The notes: generated by a model not told the origin, from the sequence alone. Shown: positions 28,138 through 40,619, counted from the first letter of the stretch. The stretch is DNA of 64,000 nt from Sisyra terminalis (GCA_958496175.1 OY292278.1:1612001-1676000); one strand, 5' to 3'. Numbers and translations are program-made.

Positions 28138-29168
28138 TTTTTGCGGATATTATTGCGGGTATTTTTGCGGATATCATTGCGGTTATTTTGCGGTAACATT
28201 TGCGGTTATTTTTGCGGATATTATTGCGGTTATTTTTGCGGATATCATTGCGGTTATTTTGCGGATATCATTGCGGTTATTTTTGCGGATATCATTGCGG
28301 TTATTTTGCGGTGATATTTGCGGTTATTTTTGCGGATATCATTGCGGTTATTTTGCGGTGATATTTGCGGTTATTTTTGCGGATATCATTGCGGTTATTT
28401 TGCGGTAATATTTGCGGTTATTTTTGCGGATATCATTGCGGTTATTTTGCGGTAATATTTGCGGTTATTTTTGCGGATATCATTGCGGTTATTTTTGCGG
28501 ATATTATTGCGGTTATTTTTGCGGATATCATTGCGGTTATTTTTGCGGATATCATTGCGGTTATTTTGCGGTAATATTTGCGGTTATTTTTGCGGATATC
28601 ATTGCGGTTATTTTGCGGTGATATTTGCGGTTATTTTTGCGGATATTATTGCGGTTATTTTTGCGGTGATATTTGCGGTTATTTTTGCGGATATCATTGC
28701 GGTTATTTTGCGGTGATATTTGCGGTTATTTTTGCGGATATTATTGCGGTTATTTTTGCGGATATCATTGCGGTTATGTTTGCGGATATCATTGCGGTTA
28801 TTTTGCGGTAATATTTGCGGTTATTTTTGCGGATATCATTGCGGTTATTTTGCGGTGATATTTGCGGTTATTTTTGCGGATATTATGGCGGTTATTTTGG
28901 CGGATATCATTGCGGTTATTTTGCGGTGATATTTGCGGTTATTTTTGCGGATATCATTGCGGTTATTTTTGCGGATATTATTGCGGTTATTTTTGCGGAT
29001 ATTATTGCGGTTATTTTTGCGGATATCATTGCGGTTATTTTTGCGGATATTATTGCGGTTATTTTGCGGTGATATTTGCGGTTATTTTTGCGGATATTAT
29101 TGCGGTTATTTTTGCGGATATCATTGCGGTTATTTTGCGGTGATATTTGCGGTTATTTTTGCGGATAT
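28138..29168 (+). repeat. S1 segment with module-boundary exceptions
   Basis: Ordinary S1 containing rare breaks of the T4/T5 rule: a GCGGTTATTTT directly before GCGGATATC near 28254, and a five-T half-unit before GCGGTGATATTT near 28660. It also has TATGGCGG and TTTTGGCGG variants near 28885-28900 and GGTTATGTTTGCGG near 28774. Confidence 0.7.
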
Positions 29169-29934
29169 CATTGCGGTTATTTTTGCGGATATCATTGCGG
29201 TTATTTTGCGGTAATATTTGCGGTTATTTTTGCGGATATCATTGCGGTTATTTTGCGGTGATATTTGCGGTTATTTTTGCGGATATTATTGCGGTTATTT
29301 TTGCGGATATCATTGCGGTTATTTTGCGGTGATATTTGCGGTTATTTTTGCGGATATCATTGCGGTTATTTTGCGGTGATATTTGCGGTTATTTTTGCGG
29401 ATATTATTGCGGTTATTTTTGCGGATATCATTGCGGTTATTTTTGCGGATATCATTGCGGTTATTTTGGCGGATATCATTGCGGTTATTTTGCGGTAACA
29501 TTTGCGGTTATTTTTGCGGATATTATTGCGGATATTTTTGCGGATATCATTGCGGTTATTTTTGCGGATATCATTGCGGTTATTTTGCGGTAATATTTGC
29601 GGTTATTTTTGCGGATATCATTGCGGTTATTTTGCGGTGATATTTGCGGTTATTTTTGCGGATATTATTGCGGTTATTTTTGCGGATATCATTGCGGTTA
29701 TTTTGCGGTGATATTTGCGGTTATTTTAGCGGATATCATTGCGGTTATTTTTGCGGATATTATTGCGGTTATTTTTGCGGATATTATTGCGGTTATTTTT
29801 GCGGATATCATTGCGGTTATTTTGCGGTGATATTTGCGGTTATTTTTGCGGATATCATTGCGGTTATTTTGCGGTAATATTTGCGTTTATTTTTGCGGAT
29901 ATCATTGCGGTTATTTTGCGGTAATATTTGCGTT
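29169..29934 (+). repeat. S1 dispersed duplicate of 23420-24185
   Basis: About 765 bp matches 23420-24185 at an offset of 5749, including the markers TTTTGGCGGATATC (near 29466), TAACATTT (near 29495), GCGGATATTTTT (near 29529), TTTTAGCGG (near 29726) and TTGCGTTTATT (near 29882). One visible difference is TGATATTT here against TGATATGT near 23583. The two copies are separated by the 1.5-kb HOR array. Confidence 0.78.
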
Positions 29935-30922
29935 TAATTTGGCGGATATTATTGCGGTTATTTTTGCGGATATCATTGTGGTTATTTTTGCGGATATCAT
30001 TGCGGTTATTTTGCGGAGATATTTGCGATTATTTCTGCGGATATCATTGCGGTTATTTTGCGGTAATATTTGCGGTTATTTTTGCGGATATCATTGCGGT
30101 TATTTTTGCGGATATTATTGCGGTTATTTTTGCGGATATTATTGCGGTTATTTTTGCGGATATCATTGCGGTTATTTTGCGGTAACATTTGCGGTTATTT
30201 TTGCGGATATTATTGCGGTTATTTTTGCGGGTATTTTGCGGTAATATTTGCGGTTATTTTTGCGGATATTATTGTGGTTATTTTTGCGGATATCATTGCG
30301 GTTATTTTGCGGTGATATTTGCGGTTATTTTTGCGGATATCATTGCGGTTATTTTGCGGTAATATTTGCGGTTATTTTTGCGGATATCATTGCGGTTATA
30401 TTTGCGGATATTATTGCGATTATTTTTGCGGATATTATTGCGGTTATTTTTGCGGATATCTTTGCGGTAACATTTGCGGTTATTTTTGCGGATATTATTG
30501 CGGTTATTTTTGCGGATATCATTGCGGTTATTTTGCGTTAATATTTGCGGTTAATTTTGCGGATATTATTGCGGTTATTTTTGCGGATATCATTGCGGTT
30601 ATTTATGCGGATATCATTGCGGTTATTTTGCGGTGATATTTGCGGTTATTTCTGCGGATATCATTGCGGTTATTTTGCGGTAATATTTGCGGTTATTTTT
30701 GCGGATATTATTGCGGTTATTTTGCTGTAATATTTGCGGTTAATTTTGCGGTGATATTTGCGGTTATTTTTGCGGATATCATAGCGGTTATTTTGCGGTG
30801 ATTGTTGCGGTTATTTTTGCGGATATCATTGCGGTTATTTTGCGGTAATATTTGCGGTTATTTTTGCGGATATTATTGCGGTTATTTTGCGGTAATAATT
30901 GCGGTTATTTTTGCGGATATTA
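29935..30922 (+). repeat. S1 transition segment, many private variants
   Basis: A variable stretch with TTAATTTGGCGG near 29933, ATTGTGG near 29978 and 30272, TTTCTGCGG near 30030 and 30648, GCGGTTATATTTGCGG near 30395 and TGATTGTTGCGG near 30799. 30802 to about 31118 is a partial relative of 31548-31864 (offset 746). It separates the mid-array HORs from the 2.4-kb HOR. Confidence 0.7.
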
Positions 30923-33396
30923 TTGCGGTTATTTTTGCGGATATTATTGCGGTTATTTTTGCGGATATCAATGCGGTTATTTTGCGGTAATATTTGCGGT
31001 TATTTTTGCGGATATCATTGCGGTTATTTTGCTGTAATATTTGCGGTTAATTTTGCGGATATCATTGCGGTTATTTTTGCGGATAATATTGCGGTTATTT
31101 TTGCGGATATCATTGCGGTTATTTTGCGGTAATATTTGCGGTTATTTTTGCGGATATCATTGCGGTTATTTTTGCGGATATTATTGCGGTTATTTTTGCG
31201 GATATTATTGCGGATATCATTGCGGTTATTTTGCGGTAACAATTGCGGTTATTTTTGCGGATATTATTGCGGTTATTTTTGCGGATATCATTGCGGTTAT
31301 TTTTGCGGATATTATTGCGGTTATTTTTGCGGATATCATTGCGGTTATTTAGCGGTAACATTTGCGGTTATTTTTGCGGATATTATTGCGGTTATTTTTG
31401 CGGATATCATTGCGGTTATTTTGCGGTAATATTTGCGGTTATTTTTGCGGATATTATTGCGGTTATTTTGCTGTAATATTTGCGGTTAATTTTGCGGTGA
31501 TATTTGCGGTTATTTTTGCGGATATCATAGCGGTTATTTTGCGGTGATTGTTGCGGTTATTTTTGCGGATATCATTGCGGTTATTTTGCGGTAATATTTG
31601 CGGTTATTTTTGCGGATATTATTGCGGTTATTTTGCGGTAATAATTGCGGTTATTTTTGCGGATATTATTGAGGTTATTTTTGCGGATATTATTGCGGTT
31701 ATTTTTGCGGATATCAATGCGGTTATTTTGCGGTAATATTTGCGGTTATTTTTGCGGATATCATTGCGGTTATTTTGCTGTAATATTTGCGGTTAATTTT
31801 GCGGATATCATTGCGGTTATTTTTGCGGATAATATTGCGGTTATTTTTGCGGATATCATTGCGGTTATTTTGCGGTAATATTTGCGGTTATTTTTGCGGA
31901 TATCATTGCGGTTATTTTTGCGGATATTATTGCGGTTATTTTTGCGGATATTATTGCGGTTATTTTTGCGGATATCATTGCGGTTATTTTGCGGTAATAT
32001 TTGCGGTTATTTTTGCGGATATCATTGCGGTTATTTTGCGGTAATATTTGCGGATATTTTTGCCGATATTATTGCGGTTATTTTTGCGGATATTATTGCG
32101 GTTATTTTTGCGGATATCATTGCGGTTATTTTGCTGTAATATTTGCGGTTAATTTTGCGGATATTATTGCGGTTATTTTTGCGGATATCATAGCGGTTAT
32201 TTTTGCGGATATCATTGCGGTTATTTTGCGGTGATATTTGCGGTTATTTTTGCGGATATCATTGCGGTTATTTTGCAATAATATTTGCGGTTATTTTTGC
32301 GGATATCATTGCGGTTATTGTGCGGTAATATTTGCGGTTATTTTTGCGGATATTATTGCGGTTATTTTGCTGTAATATTTGCGGTTAATTTTGCGGATAT
32401 CATTGCGGTTATTTTTGCGGATATTAATGCGGTTTTTTTTGCGGATATCATTGCGGTTATTTTGCGGTGATATTTGCGGTTATTTTTGCGGATATCATTG
32501 CGGTTATTTTGCTGTAATATATGCGGTTATTTTTGCGGATATAATTGCGGTTATTTTTGCGGATATCATTGCGGTTATTTTGCGGTGATATTTGCGGTTA
32601 TTTTTGCGGATATCATTGCGGTTATTTTGCTGTAATATATGCGGTTATTTTTGCGGATATAATTGCGGTTATTTTTGCGGATATCATTGCGGTTATTTTG
32701 CGGTAATATTTGCGGTTATTTTTGCGGATGTCATTGCGGTTATTTTGCGGTAATATTTGCGGATATTTTTGCGGATATTATTGCGGTTATTTTTGCGGAT
32801 ATTATTGCGGTTATTTTAGCGGATATCATTGCGGTTATTTTGCTGTAATATTTGCGGTTAATTTTGCGGATATTATTGCGGTTATTTTTGCGGATATCAT
32901 TCCGGTTATTTTTGCGGATATCATTGCGGTTATTTTGCGGTGATATTTGCGGTTATTTTTGCGGATATCATTGCGGTTATTTTGCGGTAATATTTGCGGT
33001 TATTTTTGCGGATATCATTGCGGTTATTTTTGCGGATATTATTGCGGTTACTTTTGCGGATATCATTGCGGTTATTTTGCGGTAACATTTGCGGTTATTT
33101 TTGCGGATATAATTGCGGTTATTTTTGCGGATATCATTGCGGTATTTTTGCGGTAATATTTGCGGTTATTTTTGCGGATATTATTGCGGTTATTTATGCG
33201 GATATCATTGCGGTTATTTTGCGGTGATATTTGCGGTTATTTCTGCGGATATCATTGCGGTTATTTTGCGGTAATATTTGCGGTTATTTTTGCGGATATC
33301 ATCGCGGTTATTTTTGCGGTAACATTTGCGGTTATTTTTGCGGATATAATTGCGGTTATTTTTGCGGATATCATTGCGGTATTTTTGCGGTAATAT
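30923..33396 (+). repeat. S1 HOR-2474, copy 1
   Basis: The first of three consecutive copies. Markers, in order: GGATAATATT near 31081, TAACAATTGCGG near 31217, TTTAGCGGTAACATTT near 31348, TGATTGTTGCGG near 31544, ATTGAGGTT near 31669, TTTTGCAATAAT near 32273, ATGCGGTTTTTTTTGCGG near 32428, a 118-bp tandem pair with ATATATGCGG (near 32515 and 32633), GGATGTCATT near 32727 and CATTCCGG near 32897. It carries GTTATTGTGCGG near 32315, which copies 2 and 3 lack. Confidence 0.87.
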
Positions 33397-35870
33397 TTGC
33401 GGTTATTTTTGCGGATATTATTGCGGTTATTTTTGCGGATATCAATGCGGTTATTTTGCGGTAATATTTGCGGTTATTTTTGCGGATATCATTGCGGTTA
33501 TTTTGCTGTAATATTTGCGGTTAATTTTGCGGATATCATTGCGGTTATTTTTGCGGATAATATTGCGGTTATTTTTGCGGATATCATTGCGGTTATTTTG
33601 CGGTAATATTTGCGGTTATTTTTGCGGATATCATTGCGGTTATTTTTGCGGATATTATTGCGGTTATTTTTGCGGATATTATTGCGGATATCATTGCGGT
33701 TATTTTGCGGTAACAATTGCGGTTATTTTTGCGGATATTATTGCGGTTATTTTTGCGGATATCATTGCGGTTATTTTTGCGGATATTATTGCGGTTATTT
33801 TTGCGGATATCATTGCGGTTATTTAGCGGTAACATTTGCGGTTATTTTTGCGGATATTATTGCGGTTATTTTTGCGGATATCATTGCGGTTATTTTGCGG
33901 TAATATTTGCGGTTATTTTTGCGGATATTATTGCGGTTATTTTGCTGTAATATTTGCGGTTAATTTTGCGGTGATATTTGCGGTTATTTTTGCGGATATC
34001 ATAGCGGTTATTTTGCGGTGATTGTTGCGGTTATTTTTGCGGATATCATTGCGGTTATTTTGCGGTAATATTTGCGGTTATTTTTGCGGATATTATTGCG
34101 GTTATTTTGCGGTAATAATTGCGGTTATTTTTGCGGATATTATTGAGGTTATTTTTGCGGATATTATTGCGGTTATTTTTGCGGATATCAATGCGGTTAT
34201 TTTGCGGTAATATTTGCGGTTATTTTTGCGGATATCATTGCGGTTATTTTGCTGTAATATTTGCGGTTAATTTTGCGGATATCATTGCGGTTATTTTTGC
34301 GGATAATATTGCGGTTATTTTTGCGGATATCATTGCGGTTATTTTGCGGTAATATTTGCGGTTATTTTTGCGGATATCATTGCGGTTATTTTTGCGGATA
34401 TTATTGCGGTTATTTTTGCGGATATTATTGCGGTTATTTTTGCGGATATCATTGCGGTTATTTTGCGGTAATATTTGCGGTTATTTTTGCGGATATCATT
34501 GCGGTTATTTTGCGGTAATATTTGCGGATATTTTTGCCGATATTATTGCGGTTATTTTTGCGGATATTATTGCGGTTATTTTTGCGGATATCATTGCGGT
34601 TATTTTGCTGTAATATTTGCGGTTAATTTTGCGGATATTATTGCGGTTATTTTTGCGGATATCATAGCGGTTATTTTTGCGGATATCATTGCGGTTATTT
34701 TGCGGTGATATTTGCGGTTATTTTTGCGGATATCATTGCGGTTATTTTGCAATAATATTTGCGGTTATTTTTGCGGATATCATTGCGGTTATTTTGCGGT
34801 AATATTTGCGGTTATTTTTGCGGATATTATTGCGGTTATTTTGCTGTAATATTTGCGGTTAATTTTGCGGATATCATTGCGGTTATTTTTGCGGATATTA
34901 ATGCGGTTTTTTTTGCGGATATCATTGCGGTTATTTTGCGGTGATATTTGCGGTTATTTTTGCGGATATCATTGCGGTTATTTTGCTGTAATATATGCGG
35001 TTATTTTTGCGGATATAATTGCGGTTATTTTTGCGGATATCATTGCGGTTATTTTGCGGTGATATTTGCGGTTATTTTTGCGGATATCATTGCGGTTATT
35101 TTGCTGTAATATATGCGGTTATTTTTGCGGATATAATTGCGGTTATTTTTGCGGATATCATTGCGGTTATTTTGCGGTAATATTTGCGGTTATTTTTGCG
35201 GATGTCATTGCGGTTATTTTGCGGTAATATTTGCGGATATTTTTGCGGATATTATTGCGGTTATTTTTGCGGATATTATTGCGGTTATTTTAGCGGATAT
35301 CATTGCGGTTATTTTGCTGTAATATTTGCGGTTAATTTTGCGGATATTATTGCGGTTATTTTTGCGGATATCATTCCGGTTATTTTTGCGGATATCATTG
35401 CGGTTATTTTGCGGTGATATTTGCGGTTATTTTTGCGGATATCATTGCGGTTATTTTGCGGTAATATTTGCGGTTATTTTTGCGGATATCATTGCGGTTA
35501 TTTTTGCGGATATTATTGCGGTTACTTTTGCGGATATCATTGCGGTTATTTTGCGGTAACATTTGCGGTTATTTTTGCGGATATAATTGCGGTTATTTTT
35601 GCGGATATCATTGCGGTATTTTTGCGGTAATATTTGCGGTTATTTTTGCGGATATTATTGCGGTTATTTATGCGGATATCATTGCGGTTATTTTGCGGTG
35701 ATATTTGCGGTTATTTCTGCGGATATCATTGCGGTTATTTTGCGGTAATATTTGCGGTTATTTTTGCGGATATCATCGCGGTTATTTTTGCGGTAACATT
35801 TGCGGTTATTTTTGCGGATATAATTGCGGTTATTTTTGCGGATATCATTGCGGTATTTTTGCGGTAATAT
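33397..35870 (+). repeat. S1 HOR-2474, copy 2
   Basis: A full-length second copy at offset 2474 with the same ordered markers: GGATAATATT near 33555, TAACAATTGCGG near 33710, ATTGAGGTT near 34143 and CATTCCGG near 35371. It has GTTATTTTGCGG near 34789 where copy 1 has GTTATTGTGCGG. This is the only difference I noticed. Confidence 0.87.
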
Positions 35871-38250
35871 TTGCGGTTATTTTTGCGGATATTATTGCGG
35901 TTATTTTTGCGGATATCATTGCGGTTATTTTTGCGGATATTATTGCGGTTATTTTTGCGGATATCATTGCGGTTATTTTGCGGTAATATTTGCGGTTATT
36001 TTTGCGGATATCATTGCGGTTATTTTTGCGGATATTATTGCGGTTATTTTTGCGGATATTATTGCGGATATCATTGCGGTTATTTTGCGGTAACAATTGC
36101 GGTTATTTTTGCGGATATTATTGCGGTTATTTTTGCGGATATCATTGCGGTTATTTTTGCGGATATTATTGCGGTTATTTTTGCGGATATCATTGCGGTT
36201 ATTTAGCGGTAACATTTGCGGTTATTTTTGCGGATATTATTGCGGTTATTTTTGCGGATATCATTGCGGTTATTTTGCGGTAATATTTGCGGTTATTTTT
36301 GCGGATATTATTGCGGTTATTTTGCTGTAATATTTGCGGTTAATTTTGCGGTGATATTTGCGGTTATTTTTGCGGATATCATAGCGGTTATTTTGCGGTG
36401 ATTGTTGCGGTTATTTTTGCGGATATCATTGCGGTTATTTTGCGGTAATATTTGCGGTTATTTTTGCGGATATTATTGCGGTTATTTTGCGGTAATAATT
36501 GCGGTTATTTTTGCGGATATTATTGAGGTTATTTTTGCGGATATTATTGCGGTTATTTTTGCGGATATCAATGCGGTTATTTTGCGGTAATATTTGCGGT
36601 TATTTTTGCGGATATCATTGCGGTTATTTTGCTGTAATATTTGCGGTTAATTTTGCGGATATCATTGCGGTTATTTTTGCGGATAATATTGCGGTTATTT
36701 TTGCGGATATCATTGCGGTTATTTTGCGGTAATATTTGCGGTTATTTTTGCGGATATCATTGCGGTTATTTTTGCGGATATTATTGCGGTTATTTTTGCG
36801 GATATTATTGCGGTTATTTTTGCGGATATCATTGCGGTTATTTTGCGGTAATATTTGCGGTTATTTTTGCGGATATCATTGCGGTTATTTTGCGGTAATA
36901 TTTGCGGATATTTTTGCCGATATTATTGCGGTTATTTTTGCGGATATTATTGCGGTTATTTTTGCGGATATCATTGCGGTTATTTTGCTGTAATATTTGC
37001 GGTTAATTTTGCGGATATTATTGCGGTTATTTTTGCGGATATCATAGCGGTTATTTTTGCGGATATCATTGCGGTTATTTTGCGGTGATATTTGCGGTTA
37101 TTTTTGCGGATATCATTGCGGTTATTTTGCAATAATATTTGCGGTTATTTTTGCGGATATCATTGCGGTTATTTTGCGGTAATATTTGCGGTTATTTTTG
37201 CGGATATTATTGCGGTTATTTTGCTGTAATATTTGCGGTTAATTTTGCGGATATCATTGCGGTTATTTTTGCGGATATTAATGCGGTTTTTTTTGCGGAT
37301 ATCATTGCGGTTATTTTGCGGTGATATTTGCGGTTATTTTTGCGGATATCATTGCGGTTATTTTGCTGTAATATATGCGGTTATTTTTGCGGATATAATT
37401 GCGGTTATTTTTGCGGATATCATTGCGGTTATTTTGCGGTGATATTTGCGGTTATTTTTGCGGATATCATTGCGGTTATTTTGCTGTAATATATGCGGTT
37501 ATTTTTGCGGATATAATTGCGGTTATTTTTGCGGATATCATTGCGGTTATTTTGCGGTAATATTTGCGGTTATTTTTGCGGATGTCATTGCGGTTATTTT
37601 GCGGTAATATTTGCGGATATTTTTGCGGATATTATTGCGGTTATTTTTGCGGATATTATTGCGGTTATTTTAGCGGATATCATTGCGGTTATTTTGCTGT
37701 AATATTTGCGGTTAATTTTGCGGATATTATTGCGGTTATTTTTGCGGATATCATTCCGGTTATTTTTGCGGATATCATTGCGGTTATTTTGCGGTGATAT
37801 TTGCGGTTATTTTTGCGGATATCATTGCGGTTATTTTGCGGTAATATTTGCGGTTATTTTTGCGGATATCATTGCGGTTATTTTTGCGGATATTATTGCG
37901 GTTACTTTTGCGGATATCATTGCGGTTATTTTGCGGTAACATTTGCGGTTATTTTTGCGGATATAATTGCGGTTATTTTTGCGGATATCATTGCGGTATT
38001 TTTGCGGTAATATTTGCGGTTATTTTTGCGGATATTATTGCGGTTATTTATGCGGATATCATTGCGGTTATTTTGCGGTGATATTTGCGGTTATTTCTGC
38101 GGATATCATTGCGGTTATTTTGCGGTAATATTTGCGGTTATTTTTGCGGATATCATCGCGGTTATTTTTGCGGTAACATTTGCGGTTATTTTTGCGGATA
38201 TAATTGCGGTTATTTTTGCGGATATCATTGCGGTATTTTTGCGGTAATAT
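35871..38250 (+). repeat. S1 HOR-2474, copy 3, 94 bp shorter
   Basis: This aligns to copy 2 at offset 2380 from about 35973 onward, but its first 100 bp replaces about 196 bp of copy 2. The net loss is 94 bp, equal to two 47-bp AB modules, and it removes the GGATAATATT marker at the start of the copy. The remaining markers follow in the same order (CATTCCGG near 37751). The array then changes character. Confidence 0.85.
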
Positions 38251-39634
38251 TTGCGGTTATTTTTGCGGATATTATTGCGGTTATTTTGCTGTAATATTTG
38301 CGGTTAATTTTGCGGATATCATTGCGGTTATTTTTGCGGATATTATTGCGGTTTATTTTTGCGGATATCATGGCGGTTATTTTGCGGTGATATTTGCGGT
38401 TATTTTTGCGGATATCATTGCGGTTATTTTGCGGTAATATTTGCGGTTATTTTTGCGGATATTATTGCGGTTATTTTTGCGGATATCATTGCGGTTATTT
38501 TGCGGTGATATTTGCGGTTATTTTTGCGGATATCATTGCGGTTATTTTTGCGGATATTATTGCGGTTATTTTTGCGGATATTATTGCGGTTATTTTTGCG
38601 GATATCAATGCGGTTATTTTGCGGTGATATTTGCGGTTATTTTTGCGGATATCATTGCGGTTATTTTGCTGTAATATTTGCGGATATTTTTGCCGATATT
38701 ATTGCGGTTATTTTTGCGGATATTATTGCGGTTATTTTTGCGGATATCATTGCGGTTATTTTGCTGTAATATTTGCGGTTAATTTTGCGGATATTATTGC
38801 GGTTATTTTTGCGGATATCATAGCGGTTATTTTTGCGGATATCATTGCGGTTATTTTGCGGTGATATTTGCGGTTATTTTTGCGGATATCATTGCGGTTA
38901 TTTTGCGGTAACATTTGCGGTTATTTTTGCGGATATCATTGCGGTTATTTTTGCGGATATTATTGCGGTTACTTTTGCGGATATCATTGCGGTTATTTTG
39001 CGGTAACATTTGCGGTTATTTTTGCGGATATTATTGCGGTTATTTTTGCGGATATCATTGCGGTATTTTTGCGGTAATATTTGCGGTTATTTTTGCGGAT
39101 ATTATTGCGGTTATTTTGCTGTAATATTTGCGGTTAATTTTGCGGATATCATTGCGGTTATTTTTGCGGATATTATTGCGGTTTATTTTTGCGGATATCA
39201 TTGCGGTTATTTTGCGGTGATATTTGCGGTTATTTTTGCGGATATCATTGCGGTTATTTTGCGGTAATATTTGCGGTTATTTTTGCGGATATTATTGCGG
39301 TTATTTTTGCGGATATCATTGCGGTTATTTTGCAGTGATATTTGTGGTTATTTTTGCGGATATCATTGCGGTTATTTTTGCGGATATCATTGCGGTTATT
39401 TTGCGGTGATATTTGCGGTTATTTTTGCGGATATCATTGCGGTTATTTTGCTGTAATATTTGCGGTTAATTTTGCGGATATTATTGCGGTTATTTTTGCG
39501 GATATCATTCCGGTTATTTTTGCGGATATCATTGCGGTTATTTTGCGGTGATATTGGCGGTTATTTTTGCGGATATCATTGCGGTTATTTTGCTGTAATA
39601 TTTGCGGTTATTTTTGCGGATAATATTGCGGTTT
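38251..39634 (+). repeat. S1 terminal segment before S2
   Basis: Rearranged pieces of the 2.4-kb HOR. About 38227-38490 is repeated at about 39057-39320 (offset 830), marked by GCGGTATTTTTGCGG and GCGGTTTATTTTTGCGG. 38660-38870 matches 36884-37094. CATTCCGG recurs at about 39508. The final half-units, GGATAATATT then GCGGTTT, abut S2. Confidence 0.75.
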
Positions 39635-39645
39635 GCCTCGTTTGT
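39618..39645. other. S1/S2 left junction
   Basis: S1 reads GCGGATAATATTGCGGTTT and passes directly into the S2 monomer start GCCTCGTTTG. The bases TTTGC (39632-39636) fit both satellites: S1 has TTTGC before each GG, and one S2 subfamily has AAATTTGCCTCG. The breakpoint therefore cannot be placed more finely than about 5 bp. There is no filler, target-site duplication or mobile-element end. Confidence 0.9.
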
Positions 39646-40619
39646 TAAATTCAAATTTTCTCACTATAGTAAAAATCAATACAAAATTGAACTGTCTTTT
39701 CACATATAAATTTTCCTCGTTTGTTAAATTCAAATTTTCTAAACTAGTAAAATTCAATACAAAATTGAACAGTCTTTTCACATATAAATTTTCCTCGTTT
39801 GTTAAATTCAAATTTTCTAAACTAGTAAAAATCAATACAAAATTGAACAGTCTTTTCACATATAATTTTCCACGTTTGTTAAATTCAAATTTTCTCACAA
39901 TAGTAAAAATCAATACAAAATTGAACAGTCTTTTCAAATATAAATTTTCCTCGTTAGTTAAATTCAAATTTTCTAAACTAGTAAAAATCAATACAAAATT
40001 GAACAGTCTTTTCAAATATAAATTTTCCTCGTATGTTAAAATCAAATTTTCCCACAATAGTAAAAATCAATACAAAATTGAACAGTCTTTTCAAATATAA
40101 ATTTTCCTCGTTTGTTAAATTCAAATTTTCTCACAATAGCAAAAATCAATACAAAATTGAACAGTCTTTTCAAATATAAATTTTCCTCGTTTGTTAAATT
40201 CAAATTTTCTAAACTAGTAAAAATCAATACAAAATTGAACAGTCTTTTCACATATAAATTTTCCTCGTTTGTTAAATTCAAATTTTTTAAACTAGTAAAA
40301 ATCAATACAAAATTGAACAGTCTTTTCAAATATAAATTTTTCTCGTTTGTTAAAATTAAATTTTTTAAACTAGTAAAAATCAATACAAAATTGAACAGTC
40401 TTTTCAAATATAAATTTTCCTCGTTTGTTAAATTCAAATTTTTTAAACTAGTAAAAATCAATACAAAATTGAACAGTCTTTTCAAATATAAATTTTCCTC
40501 GTTTGTTAAAATCAAATTTTCCCACAATAGTTAAAAATCAATAAAAAATTGAACAGTCATTTCAAATATAAATTTTCCTCGTTTGTTAAATTCAAATTTT
40601 CTCACTATAGTAAAAATCA

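Larger units (their letters stand above)
1..39634 (+). repeat. Satellite S1, left block (12/24/47-bp GCGG repeat)
   Basis: This is an uninterrupted tandem array that runs off the left edge of the window. The basic period is 12 bp and every half-unit starts GCGG. The A unit is GCGGATATCATT (variant GCGGATATTATT) followed by GCGGTTATTTTT. The B unit is GCGGTGATATTT (variant GCGGTAATATTT) followed by GCGGTTATTTTT. The A unit preceding a B unit has four terminal Ts instead of five, giving 47-bp AB, 71-bp AAB and 95-bp AAAB modules. The + strand is T- and G-rich with almost no ATG. Recurrent variants include GCTCATATCATT, GCAGATATCATT, a GCTG before B units, and TTCGG for TGCGG. No unique sequence, gene or mobile element interrupts it. 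The family is not one I recognise. The simple-satellite nature is certain; chromosomal location is inferred. Confidence 0.97.

Noticed and set aside
7739..36215. Reverse-strand frames beginning with a true ATG, encoding ISAKITAM or NNRNDIRK repeats
   Set aside because: The ATG is part of the reverse complement of GATATCATT or TAACATT, and occurs throughout the array. The frames are the two stop-free reverse frames of the same unit.
1..39634. CRISPR-like array (regular short repeats with spacers)
   Set aside because: There are no unique spacers. The sequence between any two repeated GCGG elements is itself the repeat, and no cas genes are present.
344..39648. Hundreds of 60-266-codon open frames encoding LRISLRLF, CGYHCGYF and ADIIAVIF repeats, some resembling cysteine/glycine/tyrosine-rich structural proteins
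   Set aside because: All are the three frames of one 24-bp unit, begin at TTG, overlap one another and end at the third B unit. No promoter, ribosome-binding or splice context was seen, and the frame is not conserved across module boundaries.
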